Under the pieces are notes generated by a model, which saw nothing but the letters and a program-made list of their open reading frames with translations, ran no database searches and was not told the origin of the DNA. The position numbers and the translations under genes are program-made. From Bacteroidales bacterium (lineage in GTDB: Bacteria; Bacteroidota; Bacteroidia; Bacteroidales; UBA932), in NCBI GenBank assembly GCA_004552965.1, contig SFMU01000005.1, positions 1 through 64,000 on the forward strand: DNA of 64,000 nucleotides, in the 5' to 3' direction. Position 1 is the first letter of the stretch. Every line of letters begins with the position of its first letter. This document shows, piece after piece, positions 8,755 through 15,986 of the stretch.

Positions 8755-8828
8755 TCGGGGTACAGTGACTCGAACACTGGACCCTCTGGTCCCAAACCAG
8801 ATGCGCTAGCCAACTGCGCCACACCCCG
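8755..8828 (-). tRNA. tRNA-Pro (anticodon UGG)
   Basis: Read on the minus strand. The acceptor CGGGGTG pairs with TACCCCG (one G-T pair) with discriminator A at 8755. The anticodon arm is TCTGG-TTTGGGA-CCAGA with TGG, and the T arm contains GTTCGAGTC. CCA is not encoded. It is flanked by its own promoter and terminator. Confidence 0.95.
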
Positions 8829-8870
8829 ATTTGCTTCATTTGAGAGTTGCCCTCTCATCTGAAAGGACTA

Positions 8871-8901
8871 CAAAGTTAGTCCATTTTTTCGGATAATCAA
8901 A
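8871..8901 (-). promoter_or_regulatory. promoter of tRNA-Pro
   Basis: On the minus strand, TTTG (8901-8898), a 19-base spacer and TAACTTTG (8878-8871) match the Bacteroidota promoter. Between it and the tRNA lies a small hairpin (TGAGAG/CTCTCA) in the leader. Confidence 0.75.
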
Positions 8902-9061
8902 TTATCGGCCAAAAAAATTGTCATTTTTTGCGAAAAATCTTCAATTCTTCGTTAAACAGCCCTCTTTGAGTCCCGCATTATGGAAAAATAACCTATCTTT
9001 GAAATGTGTCCGGCCAAGCGGGGAACCCTCTGGCAGAGCATTGTCTGCAAACGACGATAGG

Positions 9062-9217
9062 GTGGCACGTATCATAAGCTTGAGTGATGAATATGATAGC
9101 AGTGACACGGATCATAAGCTTGAGTAATGAATATGATAGCAGTGACGCGGACCATAGACTTGAGCGATGAATACGATAGAACTGACACGGATCAAAAACT
9201 GAGTGATGAATATGATA
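9062..9217 (+). repeat. 40-bp tandem repeat running into the lolD start
   Basis: Units begin GAGTGATGAATATGATA at 9082, 9122 (GAGTAATG..), 9162 (GAGCGATG..) and 9201, with half a unit before 9082. Spacings are 40, 40 and 39 bp. The last unit contains the actual start region of the ATPase gene, so each upstream copy carries a decoy of the start codon context. A -7-like box TATCTTTG lies upstream at 8994-9001, which would place the repeats in a 5' untranslated leader of about 200 bases. Nothing else is seen between 8902 and 9062. Confidence 0.85.
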
Positions 9218-9871
9218 ATAAGAGCAGAAGGAATAAGGAAATGTTTCGGGAATCTGGAGGTCCTGAAAGGGATTGATTTCCAGGTGTCGCAGAGCGAAGT
9301 GGTCTCGATAATGGGAGCGTCGGGTGCAGGAAAGTCCACTCTGCTGCAGATACTCGGCACGCTTTCAACCCCGGACTCCGGAAGTCTTCTCATCGACGGA
9401 ACCGATGTGCTTCATCTCGGCAGCAGGGAACTCTCCTCTTTCAGGAACCGCCGCATCGGCTTCGTATTCCAGTTCCATCATCTTCTGCCTGAGTTCAGCG
9501 CTCTTGAGAACGTGATGATTCCGGCCCTTATCGCAGGACGTTCCGAGAAAGAAGCCCGGTCGGAATCCACCCGTCTTCTGGACGAAGTGGGCCTTTCCCA
9601 TCGGCTCGAACACAAACCATCGGAACTCTCCGGCGGTGAACAGCAGAGAGTTGCAATAGCAAGAGCCCTTGTAAATAATCCCGCCATACTCTTTGCAGAC
9701 GAGCCGTCCGGCAACCTCGATACCCACACCAAAGCCGAAATCCACCAGCTTTTCTTCGACTTGCGGGCGAACCACGGACAGACCGTTGTCATCGTCACCC
9801 ACGATCCCGCTCTCGCGGCCATGTGCGACCGTTCGCTCTTTATGCGTGACGGCCTTTTTGTCGATGAATAG
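9212..9871 (+). CDS. lolD: ABC transporter ATP-binding protein, LolD-like
   Basis: 219 residues with Walker [10 protein letters not shown] (35-43), the ABC signature LSGGEQQR (139-146) and Walker B ILFADEP (159-165) followed by SGNLD. The length and the SGNLD and [16 protein letters not shown] words match the LolD/MacB-type ATPase group. LolD powers the LolCE complex that extracts lipoproteins from the inner membrane. Three possible starts sit close together (GTG 9203, ATG 9206, ATG 9212); 9212 gives [10 protein letters not shown], the usual family start. No permease gene is adjacent, so a MacB/FtsE-type role cannot be excluded. The start lies in the last unit of a 40-bp tandem repeat. Confidence 0.85.
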   Translation: MIIRAEGIRKCFGNLEVLKGIDFQVSQSEVVSIMGASGAGKSTLLQILGTLSTPDSGSLLIDGTDVLHLGSRELSSFRNRRIGFVFQFHHLLPEFSALENVMIPALIAGRSEKEARSESTRLLDEVGLSHRLEHKPSELSGGEQQRVAIARALVNNPAILFADEPSGNLDTHTKAEIHQLFFDLRANHGQTVVIVTHDPALAAMCDRSLFMRDGLFVDE

Positions 9872-9876
9872 GGTGG

Positions 9877-9942
9877 ACTGACAAGCAATTGCCGGGGTAC
9901 TGGCAAGCGCTTGCCCGAACACTGACATGTAATTGCCCGAAT
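9877..9942 (+). repeat. 22-bp tandem repeat, three copies, ending at the trmN6 start codon
   Basis: Three 22-bp units at 9877-9898, 9899-9920 and 9921-9942 share ACTG..CAAG..TTGCCCGAA. The middle unit holds a 14-bp perfect palindrome GGCAAGCGCTTGCC. The third unit ends at the base before ATG. The units fill the whole gap between the lolD stop and the next gene. Confidence 0.85.
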
Positions 9943-10698
9943 ATGGCTGTCTTCCATTTCAAACACTTCGATGTCAGCAATGAACGCTCAGCGATGAAGG
10001 TCAACACTGACGGAGTCCTTCTCGGGGCGGCAGCTGATGTCCTGCCCACCGACCGGAATGTGCTGGACATAGGCACCGGCACAGGCACCGTCGCCCTGAT
10101 GATAGCCCAGCGGCTTTCCTTTCTTGGCGAAGACTTTCTGATTGATGCCATCGACATCGACCTCCCTTCCGCAGAGGAGGCCTCGGCAAACTTTGCCGGT
10201 TCCCCTTGGAAAGACCACCTGACAGCCTGCAGGACCGGTCTGGCATCCTTCGGGACCGACCGCCGCTACGACCTGATTCTCTCCAATCCACCCTATTTCG
10301 ACAGTTCGCTGAAAGCCCCTGAGGCAAGGCGGAACAGTGCCCGCCACGTTGCCGATCCGCTGACCGATCCCGGCATCGAGCCGCTTTCCTTCAGGGAGGT
10401 CCTTGAATATTCAGAAATGACCCTCCGCCCCGGCGGCCGCGTCTGTCTGGTGCTTCCCTCGGACCTTGAGAAGCAACTCCTCCGCCATGCTGCGATGTGC
10501 GGTTTCTTCCCCTGGAAAACGCTGAGAGTCAAGACTGTCGCCCGGAAGGAGCCTTCCCGGCTGGTGGTCCAGTTCCAAAGAGGCCGCACCTTGTCCGCCC
10601 CTCTTGATGAGACTCTCACCCTCTGCGACGAAAAAGGGAAACGTACCCCCGGGTACGCTTCCCTCGTTTCTGACTTTCTTCTGGACCAGCCGGACTGA
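9943..10698 (+). CDS. trmN6: tRNA1(Val) adenine(37)-N6 methyltransferase
   Basis: 251 residues starting at ATG 9943 (MAVFHFKHFDV). The frame is open for 18 codons further up, but the conserved FxFKxFxVxNERSAMKVxTDGVLLG opening starts here. The SAM-binding motif is LDIGTGTGT (41-49) and the N6-adenine methylase motif is NPPYF (115-119), followed by ARRNSARH. TrmN6 (YfiC) adds a methyl group to adenine 37, next to the anticodon of tRNA-Val. The gene follows lolD by 71 bases, filled by a 22-bp tandem repeat, and may be co-transcribed. Confidence 0.85.
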   Translation: MAVFHFKHFDVSNERSAMKVNTDGVLLGAAADVLPTDRNVLDIGTGTGTVALMIAQRLSFLGEDFLIDAIDIDLPSAEEASANFAGSPWKDHLTACRTGLASFGTDRRYDLILSNPPYFDSSLKAPEARRNSARHVADPLTDPGIEPLSFREVLEYSEMTLRPGGRVCLVLPSDLEKQLLRHAAMCGFFPWKTLRVKTVARKEPSRLVVQFQRGRTLSAPLDETLTLCDEKGKRTPGYASLVSDFLLDQPD

Positions 10699-10701
10699 CC
10701 G

Positions 10702-10791
10702 CCGACCTTGCTTACTGGTTGCCCGTCAGCTCCGATCTTGCTTCTGGTTGTCCGCCGGCCTTACCTTCCTTACTTGCTGTCCGCCGGCTTC
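10702..10791. repeat. degenerate 30-bp tandem repeat at the 3' end of the Spy-like gene
   Basis: Three 30-bp units (10702-10731, 10732-10761, 10762-10791) share CTTGCTT.CTGGTTG and TCCGCCGG. The third overlaps the last codons of the leftward gene, so the two others look like decayed copies of its 3' end. They fill the gap between two convergent genes. Confidence 0.6.
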
Positions 10792-11258
10792 GCTCCGCCC
10801 TTCTTGAGCTTGTTCAGCTGGTGGCGCCTGAAGTACTCTTCAGTGAGGAAAAGTTTGGCGACTTTCTTGTCGGAGATTATTTTCTGGTACTCCGGAATGT
10901 ACTTCCTGTCGATTTCATTCCTCTTGTCAAACGAGTCGATGTAGGTCTTCAGCAAGGATGAGATCTCGTTGTCGCTCTTGTTCTCCTTGACGGCTGCATC
11001 CAGGCTGCGGAGAGCCTTCATCTGTGAGTCGAAAGCCTTTTGCTTCTCCTTTTCGCATTTGTTGTAGACCGGCCAGAACTTTTCGGCTTCCTCGCTGGTG
11101 AGTTCAAGGGCTTCTGTGAAGTAGGCTATTTTCTCCGCCCTCATGCTTTCTTCCCATTTCCTGTGGTTTCCGTCCTGGCGACGTTCCTGCGCAGTCATCG
11201 GCGATGCTGCCAGGGTCAGCAGAAATGCTGATATGAATATGCAGATCTGGTTCTTCAT
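10770..11258 (-). CDS. Spy/LTxxQ-like periplasmic protein
   Basis: 162 residues with a clear signal peptide (about 23 residues, ending SPMTAQ), then a highly charged helical body with the phrase EALELTSEEAEKFWPVYNKCE. Bacteroidota proteins of this type are small helical periplasmic proteins related in pattern to Spy/CpxP/CnrX, often encoded behind an ECF sigma factor. It is the third gene of a leftward operon with the sigma factor and a membrane regulator, so it may sense envelope stress or act as a chaperone. The exact function is not shown by the sequence. Confidence 0.6.
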   Translation of the reverse strand: MKNQICIFISAFLLTLAASPMTAQERRQDGNHRKWEESMRAEKIAYFTEALELTSEEAEKFWPVYNKCEKEKQKAFDSQMKALRSLDAAVKENKSDNEISSLLKTYIDSFDKRNEIDRKYIPEYQKIISDKKVAKLFLTEEYFRRHQLNKLKKGGAKPADSK

Positions 11259-11279
11259 AACAAATATGATTTAATTCAA

Positions 11280-11654
11280 CTACTGTCCTTCAATCAGTTC
11301 TCCGATATCGGTACCGGTTTCGATAAAATAGTCAATGATGTCATCTTCCGATACTTCTTCCTCCATGTCATCATACTCTCCGTAGAAATAGTCCGAATGG
11401 GAAGAGAGCAGGGCTGCATAGTATTCGGTCTCCGGATCGGTGGCATATTCATTGACTGTCCTGTCCAGAATCGCGTTCCCGGCAATGAACATGACCACGA
11501 AACATGCCGCAAGGGCAGCGTACGGCGCTATGGTGGCCATGAAACTCCGTTGTACCTGACCGGCCTCTTCAGAGATCGCGTACAGCCTTGTGCGCAGATC
11601 GCTGAAATACCCGTCAGGTACCCGGTACGTTTCTTTCACTTTTTTTCTGTCCAT
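11280..11654 (-). CDS. single-pass membrane protein, probable anti-sigma partner
   Basis: 124 residues. The N-terminal part (about 40 residues, VPDGYFSDLRTRLYA) is cytoplasmic. One membrane segment follows (about 44-64, YAALAACFVVMFIAG), then a strongly acidic periplasmic tail (DDMEEEVSEDDIIDYFIE). It has no recognisable zinc-binding anti-sigma domain. It starts 28 bases after the ECF sigma stop and is followed 21 bases later by the Spy-like gene. Position and topology suggest it tethers or inhibits the sigma factor; this is inference from context. Confidence 0.6.
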   Translation of the reverse strand: MDRKKVKETYRVPDGYFSDLRTRLYAISEEAGQVQRSFMATIAPYAALAACFVVMFIAGNAILDRTVNEYATDPETEYYAALLSSHSDYFYGEYDDMEEEVSEDDIIDYFIETGTDIGELIEGQ

Positions 11655-11682
11655 AATTGATTCAATTCACTGGTAAGACACA

Positions 11683-12249
11683 TTATTCGGCCGGAGGTTT
11701 AAAGAAAGAACCGTCTTTTTCGCTGAGAAACTGTTCGATTTTCTTTCTGGCAATATGGTACGATGCCTTGAGAGCTCCTTCCGAAGTGCCGAGAATCTGG
11801 GAAATCTGGCCATATTCCATGTCGTCATAGTACCTTAGCAGGAAAACCGCCCTCTGCTTCTCGGGCAGGGAGGCGATTGCCTTGGAAAGCAGCTTTTCGA
11901 CTTCGTCCCCGTCGAACCAAGGGTCCGAGTCGATCATCTCGGCCTGCACGGCTTCCAGGCTCTCGAAACGCAGGGCGCTTCTGATCTTCATCTTTCTGAG
12001 ATGGTTGAGGGCTTCGTTGGTCGCTATGCGGTAAAGCCAGTTGAAAAGCTGGGACTCGCCTCTGAAAGAAGGCAGCGAATGCCAGACCTTTATGAATATG
12101 TCCTGAAGGAGGTCGTCAGTTTCTTCGTGCGAGCAAAGGAACTTCCGGACATGATGATAGAGCCTTTCGGAATAGTTGTCGACTATCGACCGGAAGGCCT
12201 CCTGATACGATCCGTTGCGGATTGATGTTAGGATTTCGTTGTCTGTCAT
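11683..12249 (-). CDS. ECF-type RNA polymerase sigma factor
   Basis: 188 residues. Region 2 is seen at about 22-95 (DDLLQDIFIKVW, FNWLYRIATNEALNHLR) and region 4 at about 125-175 (LPEKQRAVFLLRYYDDMEYGQISQILGTSEGALKASYHIARKKI). Family members direct RNA polymerase to envelope or stress genes. It heads the operon with the membrane protein and the Spy-like protein. A 9-bp perfect hairpin covers its start codon, which suggests controlled translation. It is divergent from lepA. Confidence 0.9.
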   Translation of the reverse strand: MTDNEILTSIRNGSYQEAFRSIVDNYSERLYHHVRKFLCSHEETDDLLQDIFIKVWHSLPSFRGESQLFNWLYRIATNEALNHLRKMKIRSALRFESLEAVQAEMIDSDPWFDGDEVEKLLSKAIASLPEKQRAVFLLRYYDDMEYGQISQILGTSEGALKASYHIARKKIEQFLSEKDGSFFKPPAE

Positions 12250-12270
12250 CTTCGCCGGTAAGGCGAAGAT
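12248..12270 (-). promoter_or_regulatory. hairpin covering the sigma-factor start codon
   Basis: ATCTTCGCC (12248-12256), a five-base loop and GGCGAAGAT (12262-12270) form a perfect 9-bp stem. In the minus-strand mRNA the A and U of the AUG are the last two bases of the 3' arm. There is no T run, so it is not a terminator. Confidence 0.55.
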
Positions 12271-12339
12271 AGCAAGTATTTTGCCAAACTTATGATTTTT
12301 GACTGCTTTTAGTTAATTTTGCATACCAGGTTTGAAAGT

Positions 12340-14127
12340 ATGGAAGACATCAGAAATTTCTGCATAATCGCTCACATAGATCATGGCAAGAGTACTCTTG
12401 CCGACAGGTTGCTCGAACTGACCAAGACTCTGTCCAGCAGGGACATGGAGGCACAGGTCCTGGACAATATGGACCTTGAGAAGGAAAAGGGGATCACCAT
12501 CAAGAGCCATGCGATCCAGATGGAGCACTACAAGGATGGCAAGAAATACATCCTCAATCTCATCGATACTCCGGGGCACGTCGACTTCTCCTATGAGGTG
12601 TCCCGCTCGATTGCCTCATGTGAGGGCGCTCTTCTGGTCGTGGATGCCTCCCAGGGTATTCAGGCACAGACTATCTCCAATCTCTATCTTGCGATAGACC
12701 ACGGTCTGGAAATCATCCCCGTGCTGAACAAGATCGACATGGACTCCGCCCGTCCGGACGTGGTCTGCGACGAAGTCTGCGACCTTCTGGGCTGCACTCC
12801 GGAGGAAGTCTTCCGCGTCTCGGCGAGGACAGGAGAGGGAGTCGCACCGATCCTTGATGCCATCGTGGACAGGATCCCATGTCCGAAAGGCAATCCTGAC
12901 GGACCTTTGCAGGCTCTGGTCTTCGATTCCGTGTTCAATTCCTTCAGAGGGGTCATCGCCTATTTCAAGGTCGTCAACGGTTCTATCCGTACCGGCGACA
13001 AGGTCAAGTTCGTGAGTACAGGAGAGGATTACTGCGCAGATGAGGTCGGAGTCCTCAAACTGAAACTCCAGCCGACCGGCGAGATTTCCTGCGGCAATGT
13101 GGGCTACATCATTTCCGGAATCAAGAGCGCTTCCGAAGTCAAGGTCGGTGACACCATCACCCACGTCGAGAATCCTTGCGACAAGGCGATTGCCGGTTTC
13201 GAGGAAGTCAAGCCAATGGTCTTCGCCGGCATGTATCCCGTGGATGCCTCCAAATTCGAGGAACTCCGTTCGGTTCTGGAGAAATTCCAGCTCAACGATG
13301 CCTCCTTCGTCTACGAACCGGAGTCTTCCCTGGCTCTGGGCTCAGGATTCCGCTGCGGTTTCCTTGGCCTGCTTCATCTTGAAATCGTCCAGGAGAGGCT
13401 TTTCCGCGAGTTCAACATGGATGTCATCACGACTGTCCCGAATGTGTCCTATAAGGTGTTCACGACACAGGGAGAGGTCCTTGAGGTGCACAACCCTTCC
13501 GGTATGCCGGCCCCTACCCTTATCGACCACATCGAAGAGCCGTTCATAAGGGCTCAGATCATCTCCAAGTCGGATTTCTTCGGGGCCATCATGAAGCTCT
13601 GCCTCGACAGGAGAGGAACCCTTGTCAGCCAGCACTTCATCACTGCCGACCGTGTGGAACTGAATTATGACATGCCTCTGTCCGAGATCGTTTTCGGCTT
13701 CTACGACAGTCTGAAGACCATTTCGAAGGGCTATGCGTCATTTGATTACCACATCACGGGCTATCGTCCTGCCCGTCTTGTCCGTCTGGACATCCTCCTC
13801 AATGGAGAGCCTGCTGATGCTCTTTCCTCCCTCATCCATGAGGACAATGCCTATGACTTCGGCCGTAAGATGTGCGTTAAACTCAAGGATCTTATTCCCC
13901 GGCAGCAGTTCGACATCCCTATCCAGGCTGCCATCGGAGCAAAGATCATCGCGAGGGAGACTGTCAAGCAGGTCCGCAAGGATGTGACAGCCAAGTGCTA
14001 CGGCGGTGATGTCACAAGAAAGAGGAAACTGCTTGAGAAGCAGAAGGAAGGAAAGAAGCGTATGCGTCAGATAGGAACCGTTCAGGTGCCTCAGAGCGCA
14101 TTCATGGCTGTTTTGAAACTTGAATAG
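12340..14127 (+). CDS. lepA: elongation factor 4 (LepA) GTPase
   Basis: 595 residues, the usual length. The start at ATG 12340 gives [19 protein letters not shown]; the upstream TTG at 12321-12319 frame start is less likely. G motifs are seen: AHIDHGKST (11-19), DTPGH, and NKIDMD. The C-terminal domain ends [42 protein letters not shown], the diagnostic LepA tail. LepA binds ribosomes and is thought to back-translocate or aid ribosome assembly. A -7-like box TAATTTTG is at 12314-12321. The next gene starts three bases after the stop. Confidence 0.97.
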   Translation: MEDIRNFCIIAHIDHGKSTLADRLLELTKTLSSRDMEAQVLDNMDLEKEKGITIKSHAIQMEHYKDGKKYILNLIDTPGHVDFSYEVSRSIASCEGALLVVDASQGIQAQTISNLYLAIDHGLEIIPVLNKIDMDSARPDVVCDEVCDLLGCTPEEVFRVSARTGEGVAPILDAIVDRIPCPKGNPDGPLQALVFDSVFNSFRGVIAYFKVVNGSIRTGDKVKFVSTGEDYCADEVGVLKLKLQPTGEISCGNVGYIISGIKSASEVKVGDTITHVENPCDKAIAGFEEVKPMVFAGMYPVDASKFEELRSVLEKFQLNDASFVYEPESSLALGSGFRCGFLGLLHLEIVQERLFREFNMDVITTVPNVSYKVFTTQGEVLEVHNPSGMPAPTLIDHIEEPFIRAQIISKSDFFGAIMKLCLDRRGTLVSQHFITADRVELNYDMPLSEIVFGFYDSLKTISKGYASFDYHITGYRPARLVRLDILLNGEPADALSSLIHEDNAYDFGRKMCVKLKDLIPRQQFDIPIQAAIGAKIIARETVKQVRKDVTAKCYGGDVTRKRKLLEKQKEGKKRMRQIGTVQVPQSAFMAVLKLE

Positions 14128-14129
14128 AA

Positions 14130-14798
14130 GTGATTGCCAGAATTGTTGTCAGTTCGAAGGGAAATCCTGAGGCAGTCTCCGCCTGCGTGGATGAGTGCCG
14201 CAGGCAGTGTGACCAGTTGATCACTTCCGAGTCGGATTCCATTGAGATCATCATGAATGACGATGGGGACGCCGGCTGCACTCTTTGGGATTCCGATCCC
14301 GCTGCCTTGCCCGATTTCTGTCTATGGCTCGGAAGGCCTGTCATCCTGAAGGATGATGCTTTGAGTTCCCTGATGCTGAATTCCGGCTTCCTGCGCCATA
14401 AGGCGATAATTGCCTGCTCCGTGGCAGGGGAGGACGGAAAGATAGTCTATGGAGGCCATTCGAAACGCGGCAAACTCCTGGAGCCTGACCCGACAATCCC
14501 CATACCATGCCATCTGTACGATACCGCAATGCTTTTCGTTCCTCGTGATGCTTTCACCAAGGTGGCACTGCCTTCCGACATATTCACGCAGTCTTTCTTT
14601 GACTATGGCTGCGGGGAAAAGCCTTTTTCAGCAGGGGTGCCGAGGGTCCTGGCCCCTGGAATCCTGGCAACGACTACCGATGCCAGGCAGATCCCTGCGA
14701 TGCTTGATCCCTCTCTCTCCCTGACCAGAAGGACGGAGGCCTTTATCCGCACTCTCTGCCACGATGTGGCACGTGCAATCCGGTCGGTTTTCCGTTGA
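14130..14798 (+). CDS. possible family-2 glycosyltransferase-like protein
   Basis: 222 residues from a GTG at 14130, two bases after the lepA stop, so probably translationally coupled. The opening IVVSSKGNPEAVSACVDE, the middle GGHSKRGKLLEPD and YDTAMLFVPRDAF, and the end FDYGCGEKPFSAGVPRVLAPG followed by a basic C-terminus recall GT2 glycosyltransferases of the rhamnosyltransferase kind. The usual catalytic DxD is not certain (NDDGD near residue 46). No signal peptide is present. The assignment is from pattern only; it could be an unrelated conserved protein. Confidence 0.4.
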   Translation: MIARIVVSSKGNPEAVSACVDECRRQCDQLITSESDSIEIIMNDDGDAGCTLWDSDPAALPDFCLWLGRPVILKDDALSSLMLNSGFLRHKAIIACSVAGEDGKIVYGGHSKRGKLLEPDPTIPIPCHLYDTAMLFVPRDAFTKVALPSDIFTQSFFDYGCGEKPFSAGVPRVLAPGILATTTDARQIPAMLDPSLSLTRRTEAFIRTLCHDVARAIRSVFR

Positions 14799-14816
14799 CA
14801 TCCCCGGCATCTGCCT

Positions 14817-15944
14817 TCAGACCCTGATTTCCGCTATGGTTTTCAGGCAGAATACCAATGTTCTGACGGCATATTCATCAATTCTGACGAGGATGCCGGG
14901 GCATATCCCAAGGGCGGAAAGGATGATGGCGCAGACGGAAAGGAGCATCACTGCGCTGGTCAGAGGCAAAGCAGTCAAGTTGGTGATTATGAAGTATTTC
15001 GGGAAGGAGTGGAACCTTATCCAGGCCAGTGGTCCGGTGAAAAGCTGGCAGGAGATGGAGAGCATCGCGCTCTGCCATATCCTTCTCATGGGGTCGAATC
15101 TTCCCGGGAAAGCAGATTCCGACCCGGGGTAGATCCGTTCGAGATGGGGATAGACCAGCATGATGCCTGCCATTGCCAGATAGGAGAGCTGGAAGCCCAG
15201 GGAAGTGATGACTTCGGGTTCGATGGCGAGCTGCACAGTCATCGCGGCCATCAGAGTCAGTGTCGGAACTTTCTCCCTGTGCAGGATTGCAGCGGTTTCA
15301 CCAATGAGTATGAACAGGAAGGCCCTCACAAGGGAAGGACCGGCGCCGGTCGCGATGCAGTAGGCGAGAGACGAGCCGACGTTGAGCAGGTATCGGAGCA
15401 ATCGGGCGGAAGGGCTGTTTCCAAGAGGTGCGGTGACCTTGGACAAGAATAGGTAGATGATTCCCAGGTGGAGTCCTGAAAGTGCCAGGATGTGCGAGGC
15501 ACCGGCTTCCCTGAAAGCGGTCACGGTTTCCTTCGGGAGGGCGCTTCTGTCTCCTGTCAGGAGGGCTTTGAGGAGGGCAGACGTCCCGGGGTCGGAGAAT
15601 GGCATGCCTTCGAGGAGGTCGGAGAGCCATCCCATTGCCTCGGACGCCCATTTCAGGTTATTCCGGTTTTCCGGGAATATTCCGCACAGGAATGAATTGG
15701 CTGAGCAGAAGAAGCCGCAGATCAGAAACAGGAGGGCGATTCCGGGCCCCGGTTTCCGGGGAAGGGGATTGCTGCGCCTTGTTCCTGACAGAAGGATGAC
15801 CGCCAGCGCGAGTGTCGCTGAATATGTCAGTGAAGCTGCCGAATGTACTGCCTGGACGCTGACAGCATCCGAAACTGCAAGACCTGCGGCAATGCCTGCC
15901 GCGAACGGGATGCCCACCAGGGCAAAATCTCTCTCCTCAACCAT
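14817..15944 (-). CDS. short ComEC/Rec2-family membrane protein
   Basis: 375 residues with many membrane segments. The hallmark ComEC stretch is present: GASHILALSGLHLGIIYL, then GAGPSLVRAFLF and SLGFQLSYLAMAGI. In competent bacteria ComEC is the inner-membrane channel for incoming single-stranded DNA. Typical Bacteroidota members are about 650-700 residues; this one keeps only the competence domain, with no N-terminal OB-like region and no C-terminal metallo-beta-lactamase domain. It is the last gene of the leftward cluster and ends 18 bases from the convergent glycosyltransferase-like gene. Confidence 0.8.
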   Translation of the reverse strand: MVEERDFALVGIPFAAGIAAGLAVSDAVSVQAVHSAASLTYSATLALAVILLSGTRRSNPLPRKPGPGIALLFLICGFFCSANSFLCGIFPENRNNLKWASEAMGWLSDLLEGMPFSDPGTSALLKALLTGDRSALPKETVTAFREAGASHILALSGLHLGIIYLFLSKVTAPLGNSPSARLLRYLLNVGSSLAYCIATGAGPSLVRAFLFILIGETAAILHREKVPTLTLMAAMTVQLAIEPEVITSLGFQLSYLAMAGIMLVYPHLERIYPGSESAFPGRFDPMRRIWQSAMLSISCQLFTGPLAWIRFHSFPKYFIITNLTALPLTSAVMLLSVCAIILSALGICPGILVRIDEYAVRTLVFCLKTIAEIRV

Positions 15945-15986
15945 CTCTGCACTCCTGTTGTCGTGTAAAGATAGTGAAAAAAGTCA

